A stretch of 18,740 nt of DNA, taken from the NCBI GenBank assembly GCA_946061495.1, contig CAMGSV010000024.1, positions 1 through 18,740 of the forward strand, read 5' to 3'. The notes beneath the pieces were generated by a model that was given only the letters and a program-made list of their open reading frames with translations, did no database searches and had not been told where the DNA came from. Both the position numbers and the translations under genes were made by a program. Positions 7,341 through 14,449 of the stretch are shown here, in pieces (the stretch's first letter is position 1; every line of letters begins with the position of its first letter). This DNA comes from an uncultured Spirochaetales bacterium. GTDB lineage: Bacteria; Spirochaetota; Spirochaetia; Treponematales; Treponemataceae.

Positions 7341-8452
7341 CAGTCTTTTCCCCTGTCCTTGATGGAGGTGCCCAGATGGATGTGGGGTGGGAACATATAG
7401 GACACCTCCTGGCTGTTGTAGTGGGGATTGTCCATCATGGCCATGACTCCCTGGGCCAGCTTTACCCCCATGCTGTAGCCAGGATGGATGGAGGTGGTGA
7501 TGTTCCGCTGCTGCCAGTCGTCGGCGGAGTAGTCAAAGCTGACCACGGAATAATCCTGGGGAATCCGCTTGTTGTGTCCCTCCAGCACCTCCAGCAGCAT
7601 TTCCAGAATCAGGTAGTTGCAGCAGACGATGGCGGTGCATTTCGGCAGTGACTTGAGGAAGCTCCACATCATCTTCTTGAACTGCTTTTCGTCCCGCAGA
7701 TCGTCCAGCATGCACCACTTGAAGTAGCTGTCGTCCACATAGACATTGTATTGTATCAGGGATTTGATGATGCCGTTGTACTTCTTGTTTCCCTGATAAT
7801 TGTCGTAGACGAAGAAGCCGGCGATGTAGGTATGTCCTTTGCATACCAGCTGGTGCACCAGCTCCTGGGCGCAGCTCTCGTCGTCCACAATCACCTTGGG
7901 AAATTTCGTGTCACGGTAGTAGTTGTTGTAGAAGATGACGGGAATGTTGTTCTGGTGGAGCTGCTCGTAGATGTCCGCGTTGGGACTGGCGGTGCTGGCC
8001 TTCACGCCGTCGATGATGAGGGCGTCGAAGCCTGAGGTGCAGGCGGTGAGGCAGCGCCGCTCGTTGAGAATCTTGTTCTCCGTGAAGAAGATTCTCAGCT
8101 CGATGCCAGCGCCCTGAAAGATGGTCCTGACTCCTGAATGAATCTTGGATATGGCGTTCTTGTCCTGCCCCTGGACAATGAGGGCCACCTTCTTTCCCCC
8201 TGTTTCCGGCAGGGAACTGTTGTGGATGGAGTAGTTGGTGTTGAAGAAGGTGCCGCTACCCCGCAGGGTGTAGACAAAGCCCTCCCGCTCCAGGCAGGAA
8301 ATGGCAGTGCGTACCGTCTGGCGGCTGACATTGAACTTGCGGCAGAGGAAGTGCTCCGAGGGCATTTTGTTGGTGTCGGTGAATTTATGCTCGTTGATGA
8401 AGGAGCGGAGGTAGGAGGTTATGAGCTGATACTTTGTTTCCCGTTGTGTCAT
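7340..8452 (-). CDS. GntR-type HTH / LacI-type sugar-sensing transcriptional regulator
   Basis: The N-terminal 70 residues form a GntR-family winged helix (KMPSEHFLCRKFNVSRQTVR, then LEREGFVYTLRGSGTFF). It is followed by a periplasmic-binding-protein-like domain of LacI/GalR type (KKVALIVQGQ, DALIIDGVKAS, NIPVIFYNNYY, VIVDDESCAQELVHQLVCKG, VVSFDYSADDW). This is the arrangement of AraR-like regulators, where a sugar releases the protein from its operator. The 370-residue length fits that group. GGAGGA lies just upstream of ATG 8452. Its place between the sulfatase and the maturase suggests it controls this operon in response to a sulfated or desulfated sugar. The palindrome at 8479-8500 is a candidate operator. 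Effector and target are inferred. Confidence 0.88.
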   Translation of the reverse strand: MTQRETKYQLITSYLRSFINEHKFTDTNKMPSEHFLCRKFNVSRQTVRTAISCLEREGFVYTLRGSGTFFNTNYSIHNSSLPETGGKKVALIVQGQDKNAISKIHSGVRTIFQGAGIELRIFFTENKILNERRCLTACTSGFDALIIDGVKASTASPNADIYEQLHQNNIPVIFYNNYYRDTKFPKVIVDDESCAQELVHQLVCKGHTYIAGFFVYDNYQGNKKYNGIIKSLIQYNVYVDDSYFKWCMLDDLRDEKQFKKMMWSFLKSLPKCTAIVCCNYLILEMLLEVLEGHNKRIPQDYSVVSFDYSADDWQQRNITTSIHPGYSMGVKLAQGVMAMMDNPHYNSQEVSYMFPPHIHLGTSIKDRGKD

Positions 8453-8478
8453 ACTCCTCCAAAGGGGGCATTGAAAGA

Positions 8479-8500
8479 CCTGGCCGGAATTCCAGCCAGG
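8479..8500. promoter_or_regulatory. 22-bp near-perfect palindrome upstream of the regulator gene
   Basis: The halves are CCTGGCCGGAA and TTCCAGCCAGG, matching as inverted repeats at 10 of 11 positions and centred on GAATTC. The element sits 27 bases upstream of the regulator's ATG, in the 108-base gap after the sulfatase gene. It could be an operator for the GntR/LacI-type protein. It could also form an RNA hairpin that stabilises or attenuates the transcript; there is no T-run after it, so a standard terminator is unlikely. Confidence 0.5.
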
Positions 8501-8560
8501 CTGTGAAATGGAGCCGGAAAACCCCGTTGGAAAACTGCAGGGCTTCCCGGACTTGAAAAA

Positions 8561-9952
8561 TCAGTCGGTGATGGTGGCCGTTATGCCCTCGGCTTCCTGA
8601 ATCCACGCCAGCAGGCTCTGCCGCAGCTGGGCCTTGGCCTGGGAATGGGCGGGATCCGCCACCACATCCACCAGCTGGTGGGGATCGGTGGGCAGGTGGT
8701 ACAGGTAGTCGTCGGCATAGACGCTGCTGTTCATGTCCAGACCACCGTCCTTGTCCGGGGCGTAGACTGCGTACAGGTATTCTGCCGTGCGGATACAGCG
8801 ACCCACCTTGCTCTCGGAAATCTGGGCAAAGACCTGATTCTTCCGATTATCATCCTTTTTTTCCACCACGTCAAGGAGGTTCTCTCCAATCATGGCATCC
8901 CCCACGTCCACTCCAGCCAGGGCCATGATGGTCTTGGGCAGGCTTTCGGTGGACACCAGCTGGCTCTCCCGGTAGCCCTTGTTGCCAGAGAAGGAGCCAC
9001 CGCTGATGACCAGGGGTACCTTCAGGGCGCTGTCGTGGCCGGTGCGCTTGTAGTCGTCGTAGCCCCGCAGCTTGCTGTCCCGGTTTCTAGTCCTGAAATG
9101 GGAGCCATGGTCGGCGGCAAAGATGATGACGGTGTTGTCGTAGATGCCCAGCTCCTTCAGTCGGGCCACCAGCCGTCCCAGGTTCTTGTCCAGGCTGGCA
9201 CAGGCTCCCAGATAGTCGGGGTACTCCTCCTGCCAGTCGCCGCCCCCCAGCATCTTCAGATCCTCCGGGGGAACGAAGTCGGCGAATTCGGCCTTGGAGC
9301 CTTCTGGTCCCTGGTAGTGGTGGGCGCCGTTCTGGTGGTGGGGCTCGATGTGGGAGATGGTCATGAAGAAGGGGCGGCCCTCCGTTCCCTCCCAGCTGTT
9401 CTTGACGGTGGAGTCGAAGAATTCCAGGGCAAAGTCCGTGATGCAGTCGGCGCGGTAGCCGGCGAAGTCCCGGCGGTTCATGTCCTCGTCAAAGACATAG
9501 CCGCCGTATCCGTCGGAGGTGAACTCCAGCACGTCGGCGGTGCGCCAGAAGCCCTTGTAGCCGCCCCGCAGGTGCAGGGGGATGGGTGCTATCTGGTAGT
9601 CCTGGTGGGGCTTCTTTTCCAGCTCACCCTCGGAGGCTAGGTGCCACTTGCCGATGTAGGCTGTCTGGTAGCCCGCCTCCTCAAGCCAGTTGGCCACCGT
9701 CTTCACCTGCTGGGGCAGGGCGATGCTGTTGCGGAAGCATCCCGTGTCGGTGGCATACTTGCCCGTCTGGAAGATGGCGCGGCACGGCCCGCAGACAGGC
9801 TGGGGGGAGAATGCGTTCTCAAAGCAAACTCCCTCGGAGGCCAGCTGGTCCAGGCAGGGGGTGATGGGCAGGGGCTGTCCATAGCAGCCGCAGGTGTCGG
9901 AGCGCTGCTGGTCGGTGAAATAGAAGATGATGTTGGGTCGCTTTTCAGTCAT
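8561..9952 (-). CDS. Type I sulfatase (formylglycine-dependent, alkaline phosphatase superfamily)
   Basis: The enzyme hydrolyses sulfate esters, probably on a sugar. The 463-residue protein starts RPNIIFYFTDQQRSD, the N-terminal metal-binding region (Asp14 is the probable ligand). The formylglycine motif CxPxR appears as CGPCR with Cys54, followed by AIFQTGKY. Further family blocks are YIGKWHL, TISHIEPHHQNGAHH and the metal-binding ADHGSH. No signal peptide is visible, so it probably works in the cytoplasm on imported substrates. A cysteine at position 54 fits maturation by the anSME-type enzyme encoded downstream. The start ATG 9952 overlaps the end of the chimeric transporter gene by 8 bases, showing former coupling to uptake. 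The substrate (mucin, glycosaminoglycan or plant/algal glycan) cannot be read from the sequence. Confidence 0.95.
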   Translation of the reverse strand: MTEKRPNIIFYFTDQQRSDTCGCYGQPLPITPCLDQLASEGVCFENAFSPQPVCGPCRAIFQTGKYATDTGCFRNSIALPQQVKTVANWLEEAGYQTAYIGKWHLASEGELEKKPHQDYQIAPIPLHLRGGYKGFWRTADVLEFTSDGYGGYVFDEDMNRRDFAGYRADCITDFALEFFDSTVKNSWEGTEGRPFFMTISHIEPHHQNGAHHYQGPEGSKAEFADFVPPEDLKMLGGGDWQEEYPDYLGACASLDKNLGRLVARLKELGIYDNTVIIFAADHGSHFRTRNRDSKLRGYDDYKRTGHDSALKVPLVISGGSFSGNKGYRESQLVSTESLPKTIMALAGVDVGDAMIGENLLDVVEKKDDNRKNQVFAQISESKVGRCIRTAEYLYAVYAPDKDGGLDMNSSVYADDYLYHLPTDPHQLVDVVADPAHSQAKAQLRQSLLAWIQEAEGITATITD

Positions 9953-10694
9953 GCTTTCCTCCTGATGCGGTCTCAGTTATTTTTCCACGAATTATAATGA
10001 AGAGGGTAACGGCTATCAACACAAGGAATGCGATGCAGACGGGGGAGGAGGCGAAGATGCTCCAGCTTCCGTCGGAGATGACGAGGGCACGGCGGAAATT
10101 CTCCTCCGTCATGCGTCCCAGCACCAGTCCCAGAAGAATCGGCACCACGGAGAATTCCATCTTCACCAGGAAATAGGCCACCACAGCAAAGATCAGGGTG
10201 ATTCCCACATCGAAGGAGGAAATCTTGACGGAGTAGGCCCCCGCAAAGCAGAAGATGACGATGATGGGGGTGAGGATTACAGGTGGAATCTTGATGATTT
10301 TGGCAAAGAGTCCCGTGAGATAGCGTCCCTGCAGAAACATGAACAGGTTCACGAAGATGAGGCCAAGCATGATGGCGTACATGGTGACACCATGGTCCGT
10401 GAACAGGCGGGGGCCGGGAGTAAGGCCGTTGATCATCAGTGCTCCCAGCATCAGGGCCACGTTTCCGCCGGCTCCCAGCTCATTGGTGGCCAGCACAGGC
10501 TGACCCAGCATTTCCTGGCCGTAGGTGGCCATCTTGCGGTTGACGATGTCGGCGACACCACCCACTGCCCAGGGGCAGATGACGGTGACGGCTCCGTCTG
10601 GCCACTGCTCAGGCGTGGCTGCTTCCTTTTTTCCAGCTGCAAAGAGACTGCAAACTATGGTTACGAGTGCGAGAGTCATAATGAATCTTTTCAT
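9945..10694 (-). pseudogene. In-frame chimera of TctC N-terminus and TctA C-terminus
   Basis: This open frame of 249 codons joins two unrelated parts of a tripartite tricarboxylate-type transporter. Residues 1-80 are a signal peptide (ending FAAGKKEA) and the start of a TctC/Bug solute-binding protein: WPDGAVTVICPWAVGGVADI, then GQPVLATNELGAGGNVA. From about residue 82 the sequence becomes the C-terminal part of the large TctA membrane subunit (LLGALMINGL-like, TPGPRLFTDHG, then several membrane helices). The rest of TctC, all of TctB and most of TctA are missing, as expected from one large deletion that kept the frame. The join is near 10445-10456. A working transporter is not possible from this piece alone. 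Promoter, GGAGGA ribosome-binding site and the 8-base overlap with the sulfatase gene are intact, so it may now serve mainly as a translated leader for the sulfatase. Confidence 0.82.
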
Positions 10695-10726
10695 ATTTCC
10701 TCCAAAAGAATTGTGTTGATGCTTTG

Positions 10727-10732
10727 ATTATA
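10727..10732 (-). promoter_or_regulatory. Extended -10 promoter of the sulfatase operon
   Basis: On the minus strand TGGTATAAT is an extended consensus -10. It lies 32 bases before the ATG at 10694, leaving room for a short leader with the GGAGGA ribosome-binding site. A -35 at standard spacing is poor. This is the apparent promoter for the chimera, sulfatase, regulator and maturase genes. Confidence 0.6.
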
Positions 10733-10780
10733 CCACGGCTTCTTTTTTCAATACGGATAAAATTTTTCAGGTTTAAACAA

Positions 10781-10823
10781 AAGTTGTATGGTTCCATTTT
10801 GTAAAGGAACAAGTTGTACGGTT
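10781..10823. repeat. Two 13-bp direct repeats 30 bp apart between divergent genes
   Basis: AAGTTGTATGGTT (10781-10793) and AAGTTGTACGGTT (10811-10823) differ at one base and are exactly 30 bp apart, about three helical turns. Between them GTTCC (10791-10795) and GGAAC (10806-10810) form an inverted repeat. The 8-bp palindrome GTTTAAAC lies just before, at 10771-10778. This AT-rich gap separates the sulfatase operon from htrA, so the repeats may bind a regulator acting on one or both. Confidence 0.4.
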
Positions 10824-10833
10824 TTTGATTCGG

Positions 10834-10862
10834 TTGCCCTTCCTGTCTTTTTTGTGTATTCT
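10834..10862 (+). promoter_or_regulatory. htrA promoter with -10 next to the start codon
   Basis: TTGCCC (10834-10839) and TATTCT (10857-10862) are separated by 17 bases. Only 6 bases lie between the -10 and the ATG at 10869, and no purine-rich ribosome-binding site precedes the ATG. A leaderless transcript is predicted. Confidence 0.5.
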
Positions 10863-10868
10863 ATTGAA

Positions 10869-12170
10869 ATGAAATTGTACGCAAAGCATCAACTTGTTCT
10901 CACCGTTGTGGTGGTTTCCATATTGGCCTCTGTCGTCACTGGCATTGCCACCTCATCATATTTCAAAGGGAAGGAGGCGTCCCTGCCCCCCACCAAGACA
11001 GAAGTGGAGTCGCAGCAGCAGTCCGCCTCCACGCAGGAGCCGGATATGGTTCCCGGTCCCGTGGTGGCCGCCCAGGAGCGGATGGTTCCCGGCAAGGAGG
11101 ACTCCTTCCTGCTGCAGACGGCGGTGCGTGCTGATCCGGTGTACACGGCGGACATGGTTGCCTCCTATACCCAGGACGAGCTGCAGAACATCAGCGTCTA
11201 CGAGAAGTGCAACGAGGCGGTGGTGAACATCAACACCCAGGTGATGGCGGTGAACTGGTTCCTGGAGCCGGTTCCCCAGGAGGGAGGCTCCGGCTCCGGC
11301 TCCATCATCGACAGGCGGGGCTATGTGGTGACCAACGTCCACGTGATATCCGACGCCTACAAGATTTACATCTCCCTGTCCGACGGCACCCAGTACGAGG
11401 GCCGGGTGGTGGGTACCGATGCTGCCAGCGACATTGCGGTTCTGAAATTCGATCCCCCCGCCGGGGTGGAGCTCAAGACCATCCCCTTCGGCGACTCCGA
11501 CAAGCTGAAGGTGGGGCAGAAGCTCATCGCCATCGGAAATCCCTTCGGCTTCGAGCGCACCATGACCACGGGCATTGTCAGCGGGTTGGGCCGCCCCATC
11601 CAGAGCTCCACCGGTACCATCATCCGCAACATGGTCCAGACGGACACCTCCATCAACCCCGGCAACTCCGGCGGCCCCCTGCTGGACACTGCGGGGCGGA
11701 TGATCGGCATCAACACCATGATCTATTCCACCTCCGGCAGCTCTGCAGGCATTGGCTTTGCGGTTCCCGTGAACACAGCCCGCCGGGTGGTGTCCGACCT
11801 GATTCAGTATGGCTCCGTCCGCCGTGGTGTCATCCAGGCATCCTACGTGCAGCTCACCTCCAGCATCGCCTCCTACGCCAGGCTGGGAATTTCCCGGGGC
11901 CTGTTGGTGTCCGAGATCCAGCGGGGCGGCAATGGGGAGAAGGCGGGAATGCGGGCGGGCACCGAGGCGGTGCAGTACGGCAGCAGACGGAACGGCCGCA
12001 TCATCTATCTCGGGGGCGACATCATCACCGCCATGGACGGCATCAGCGTGGGAAGCCTTGCGGACTACTATTCGATCCTTGAGAGCAAGCGTCCCGGCGA
12101 CACCGTGCGGGTGACAGTCTACCGTGACGGAAAATACCAGGAGCTGCAGGTGACTCTGGCAGAGGAGTAG
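10869..12170 (+). CDS. Membrane-anchored HtrA/DegS-type serine protease with one PDZ domain
   Basis: This is an envelope quality-control protease that cleaves misfolded or regulatory proteins outside the cytoplasmic membrane. From ATG 10869 the product is 433 residues; a longer frame back to 10788 overlaps the promoter. A hydrophobic segment (about 9-27, LVLTVVVVSILASVVTG) is an uncleaved anchor or signal peptide, followed by a low-complexity linker of about 80 residues. The trypsin-like domain shows a full triad: His158 in TNVHVISDA, Asp188 in ASDIAVLKFD and Ser267 in INPGNSGGPLLD. A single C-terminal PDZ domain (about 325-430) includes GLLVSEIQRGG, GDIITAMDGISV and PGDTVRVTVYRDGK. Anchor plus one PDZ resembles DegS or the HtrA/DegP-like group rather than two-PDZ DegP. 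It is upstream of the helicase gene, which has its own promoter. Confidence 0.94.
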   Translation: MKLYAKHQLVLTVVVVSILASVVTGIATSSYFKGKEASLPPTKTEVESQQQSASTQEPDMVPGPVVAAQERMVPGKEDSFLLQTAVRADPVYTADMVASYTQDELQNISVYEKCNEAVVNINTQVMAVNWFLEPVPQEGGSGSGSIIDRRGYVVTNVHVISDAYKIYISLSDGTQYEGRVVGTDAASDIAVLKFDPPAGVELKTIPFGDSDKLKVGQKLIAIGNPFGFERTMTTGIVSGLGRPIQSSTGTIIRNMVQTDTSINPGNSGGPLLDTAGRMIGINTMIYSTSGSSAGIGFAVPVNTARRVVSDLIQYGSVRRGVIQASYVQLTSSIASYARLGISRGLLVSEIQRGGNGEKAGMRAGTEAVQYGSRRNGRIIYLGGDIITAMDGISVGSLADYYSILESKRPGDTVRVTVYRDGKYQELQVTLAEE

Positions 12171-12176
12171 TTTTCC

Positions 12177-12205
12177 TTGTCCACCGTCTGGTTCTGTGGT
12201 ATGAT
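12177..12205 (+). promoter_or_regulatory. Promoter of the helicase-uvrB pair
   Basis: TTGTCC (12177-12182) and TATGAT (12200-12205) have 17-base spacing, directly after the htrA stop. The ATG at 12224 is 18 bases past the -10 and is preceded by AGGGGG, so this transcript has a short ordinary leader. Confidence 0.5.
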
Positions 12206-12223
12206 GCTTCCAGGGGGTCTGTG

Positions 12224-14449
12224 ATGTTTCCAACTGACAATGATATCCATCGTCTCATTTCAATGAAGGATGCTGACAGCGGCTTTTTCGTTCTCGCTGT
12301 CTATTCCTTCATCGAGGCCCACATGAAATCCCAGATGAAGGAGTGTGGCCTGACGGTGGCGAAGGATCACACCTTCCAGACCATTTCAGGGGAATACCAA
12401 AGGTTGTTTCAGCGTCGGTTTGGGCGGCTTTCACCAAAGGAACAGGCGTTCTTCAGTGAGATGAAGCGGCGGAAGCAGGACACAAACAGGGTTCGCCATG
12501 AATTCGCCGCCCTCTCTGTGGAGGAGGCCCGGTGTGCCGCTGGGAACCTGTTGCTCTTCTACACCATCGTTGATGAAGAGGTAAAGGACAAGCTCCGTCC
12601 GCTGGAGACCTTCCTGGGGGAGTGGGGGAGCCGCAATCCTCCCGCTGACTCGGCGAAGGAGCTGCTGGAGGCAAACCAACGGATACAGGAGCTGGGGATG
12701 CAGCTGCAGGAGCTCATGGAGCAAAGCCAGGAATACCAGCAGTTCAAGGTCGAGTTCCAGCGGCTGGAAAAAAGGTGCCAGCTGGCTGAGCTGGAGTGGA
12801 GGGATTCAGAGGAGAAGGCGGCTTCCTATCACCGGCAGCTGGAGGAATACCGCCAGCTGCAGGAGGAGTCCCAGACAAAATTTGGCCAGTACGAAGACTA
12901 CATCTGCCGGCTTCAGCGGATGGTTACCTATACCCGCACGAGAAATGAATTCGAGCGTGCCCTGTTGCGGCTGACGGCGGAGCAGGAGGAGGCGGTAAGC
13001 CGCATCACATTCAAGAAGGACTATCTGGTGAAGGGCTCGGCTGGAACGGGAAAGTCCCTGGTGCTGCTGAAAACCATAGAAAAGCTGCTGTCCCAGTCTT
13101 CCGGCACCTGCGTTCCCCTCTTTGTCACCTTCACCAAGAGCCTGGTGAAATACAATGCCTATGTGGCCAGCCTGATGGAAATGGGGCTTTCAGAGAAGAG
13201 TATCAGGACGGCGGACAGTTTCTTTGTGTCCATTATGGAGCACATTTTTCCCGGCCAGGGCATAGACTATAAGATCGACTTGAAGGACAAGTATGCCAAG
13301 CCCCTGAGGAACTTCCTCCGGGAGACGTATCCCCAGCAGGAGCTTGATGTCAATGATGTGTTCCGTGAGGCTACCACCTTCATCTGGCCCAACCTGGTGA
13401 CCCGGGAGGAGTACATTGACCAGATGATTGACCGGACGGGCCTGCTGATTCCCCTGCGGCAGGAGCTCCGCCAGGTGTACTGGGCCGCAATCACGTGGTT
13501 GGAGCAGCAGCTTGACCGGGAGAAGCTGTGGTGGCACGACTATGCCAAGCTGCGGGTGGCCAGGGCACTCCGTGAAAGGCCGCTGGCGGAGGAGAAGAAG
13601 CTGGCTGACTATGTGTTTGTGGATGAAAGTCAGGATCTGTCCGTCTGCTCCTTGTTCTGCATCAAGGCCGTCTGCAGGAAGTCCCTGGTGCTGGCAGGAG
13701 ACCGAAACCAGTCCATCTACCGGCTGCCCTTTTCCATGGCTCGGGCTGGTATCGATGTCAGGGGAAATTCCATCACCCTCAAGACGAATTTCAGGAACAC
13801 CGTGCAGATAAACCAGGTGGCGGAGCGATACCGGAGCCTCATCCCCGGCATGAACCAAGCTGCCTGTCCGTCCTCCTTCCGGCTGGGCCCTCCTGTGGAG
13901 CTGCTGGAGGTGGACACGTCGCGGCAGAACGTCTACAGTCTCATTGCCCAGCGGGCCCAGCTGTGCGTTCAGGAGCTGGGGTATGAGCCCGGGAATGTCT
14001 GCGTGATTGTCAACTCCAATCAGACCAAGCAGATGCAGAGCATTCAGCAGGAGCTGCGGAAATGCGGCCTTGCCTACGGGGAGCTGAAGGACATGGATTT
14101 CTCCCAGGGAGACAGGGTGTGCATCTCCACCATCCAAGCCTGCAAGGGTCTGGACTTTCCGGTGGTGATACTACTGGCGGACCACCGCAGCCACATCCAC
14201 ACCGGCAGCTACAGTCCGGAACAGGTGGACCGGCTTGAGCGGAACATGTTCTACGTGGCCATGACCCGGGCCATGGACATGCTGACGATAGTCACCACCT
14301 CCAAGGCTGGGAATCCCGTGGTGACTGACATCAAGGCATGTGTTCAGGCGGAGCGGGTGCAAGGGCAGGACTGGTCTGAGGAGTTCCCTACACGTTGCAA
14401 ACTCCCGCCCGCTGTGGTATCCTTGGTGGCAGGAGGCAATCATGCGTAA
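12224..14449 (+). CDS. Superfamily 1 (UvrD/Rep-like) helicase with a long N-terminal coiled coil
   Basis: The protein is 741 residues. Residues 1-140 are a mostly helical region with no clear match, including FFVLAVYSFIEAHMKSQM and TNRVRHEFAALS. Residues about 142-240 form a coiled coil rich in Gln, Glu and Leu. The ATPase core follows: Walker A GSAGTGKS (about 270-278), Walker B YVFVDESQDLS (about 463), TNFRNT (about 520), QACKGLDFPVVILLAD (motif V region) and FYVAMTRAMDML (motif VI, about 680). It is thus a UvrD-like translocase or helicase on DNA or RNA, but not UvrD itself, whose motor starts at the N-terminus. GTG at 12221 is an alternative start; ATG 12224 has better spacing to AGGGGG. 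Its stop overlaps uvrB (ATGCGTAA), so the two are coupled, and a role in repair or in removing stalled complexes is inferred. A HEPN- or DUF4145-like N-terminus is possible but unproven. Confidence 0.88.
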   Translation: MFPTDNDIHRLISMKDADSGFFVLAVYSFIEAHMKSQMKECGLTVAKDHTFQTISGEYQRLFQRRFGRLSPKEQAFFSEMKRRKQDTNRVRHEFAALSVEEARCAAGNLLLFYTIVDEEVKDKLRPLETFLGEWGSRNPPADSAKELLEANQRIQELGMQLQELMEQSQEYQQFKVEFQRLEKRCQLAELEWRDSEEKAASYHRQLEEYRQLQEESQTKFGQYEDYICRLQRMVTYTRTRNEFERALLRLTAEQEEAVSRITFKKDYLVKGSAGTGKSLVLLKTIEKLLSQSSGTCVPLFVTFTKSLVKYNAYVASLMEMGLSEKSIRTADSFFVSIMEHIFPGQGIDYKIDLKDKYAKPLRNFLRETYPQQELDVNDVFREATTFIWPNLVTREEYIDQMIDRTGLLIPLRQELRQVYWAAITWLEQQLDREKLWWHDYAKLRVARALRERPLAEEKKLADYVFVDESQDLSVCSLFCIKAVCRKSLVLAGDRNQSIYRLPFSMARAGIDVRGNSITLKTNFRNTVQINQVAERYRSLIPGMNQAACPSSFRLGPPVELLEVDTSRQNVYSLIAQRAQLCVQELGYEPGNVCVIVNSNQTKQMQSIQQELRKCGLAYGELKDMDFSQGDRVCISTIQACKGLDFPVVILLADHRSHIHTGSYSPEQVDRLERNMFYVAMTRAMDMLTIVTTSKAGNPVVTDIKACVQAERVQGQDWSEEFPTRCKLPPAVVSLVAGGNHA

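Noticed and set aside
14340..14441. N-terminal extension of uvrB to 14340
   Set aside because: It overlaps the helicase coding sequence, and the ATG at 14442 has a strong ribosome-binding site and the standard UvrB N-terminus.
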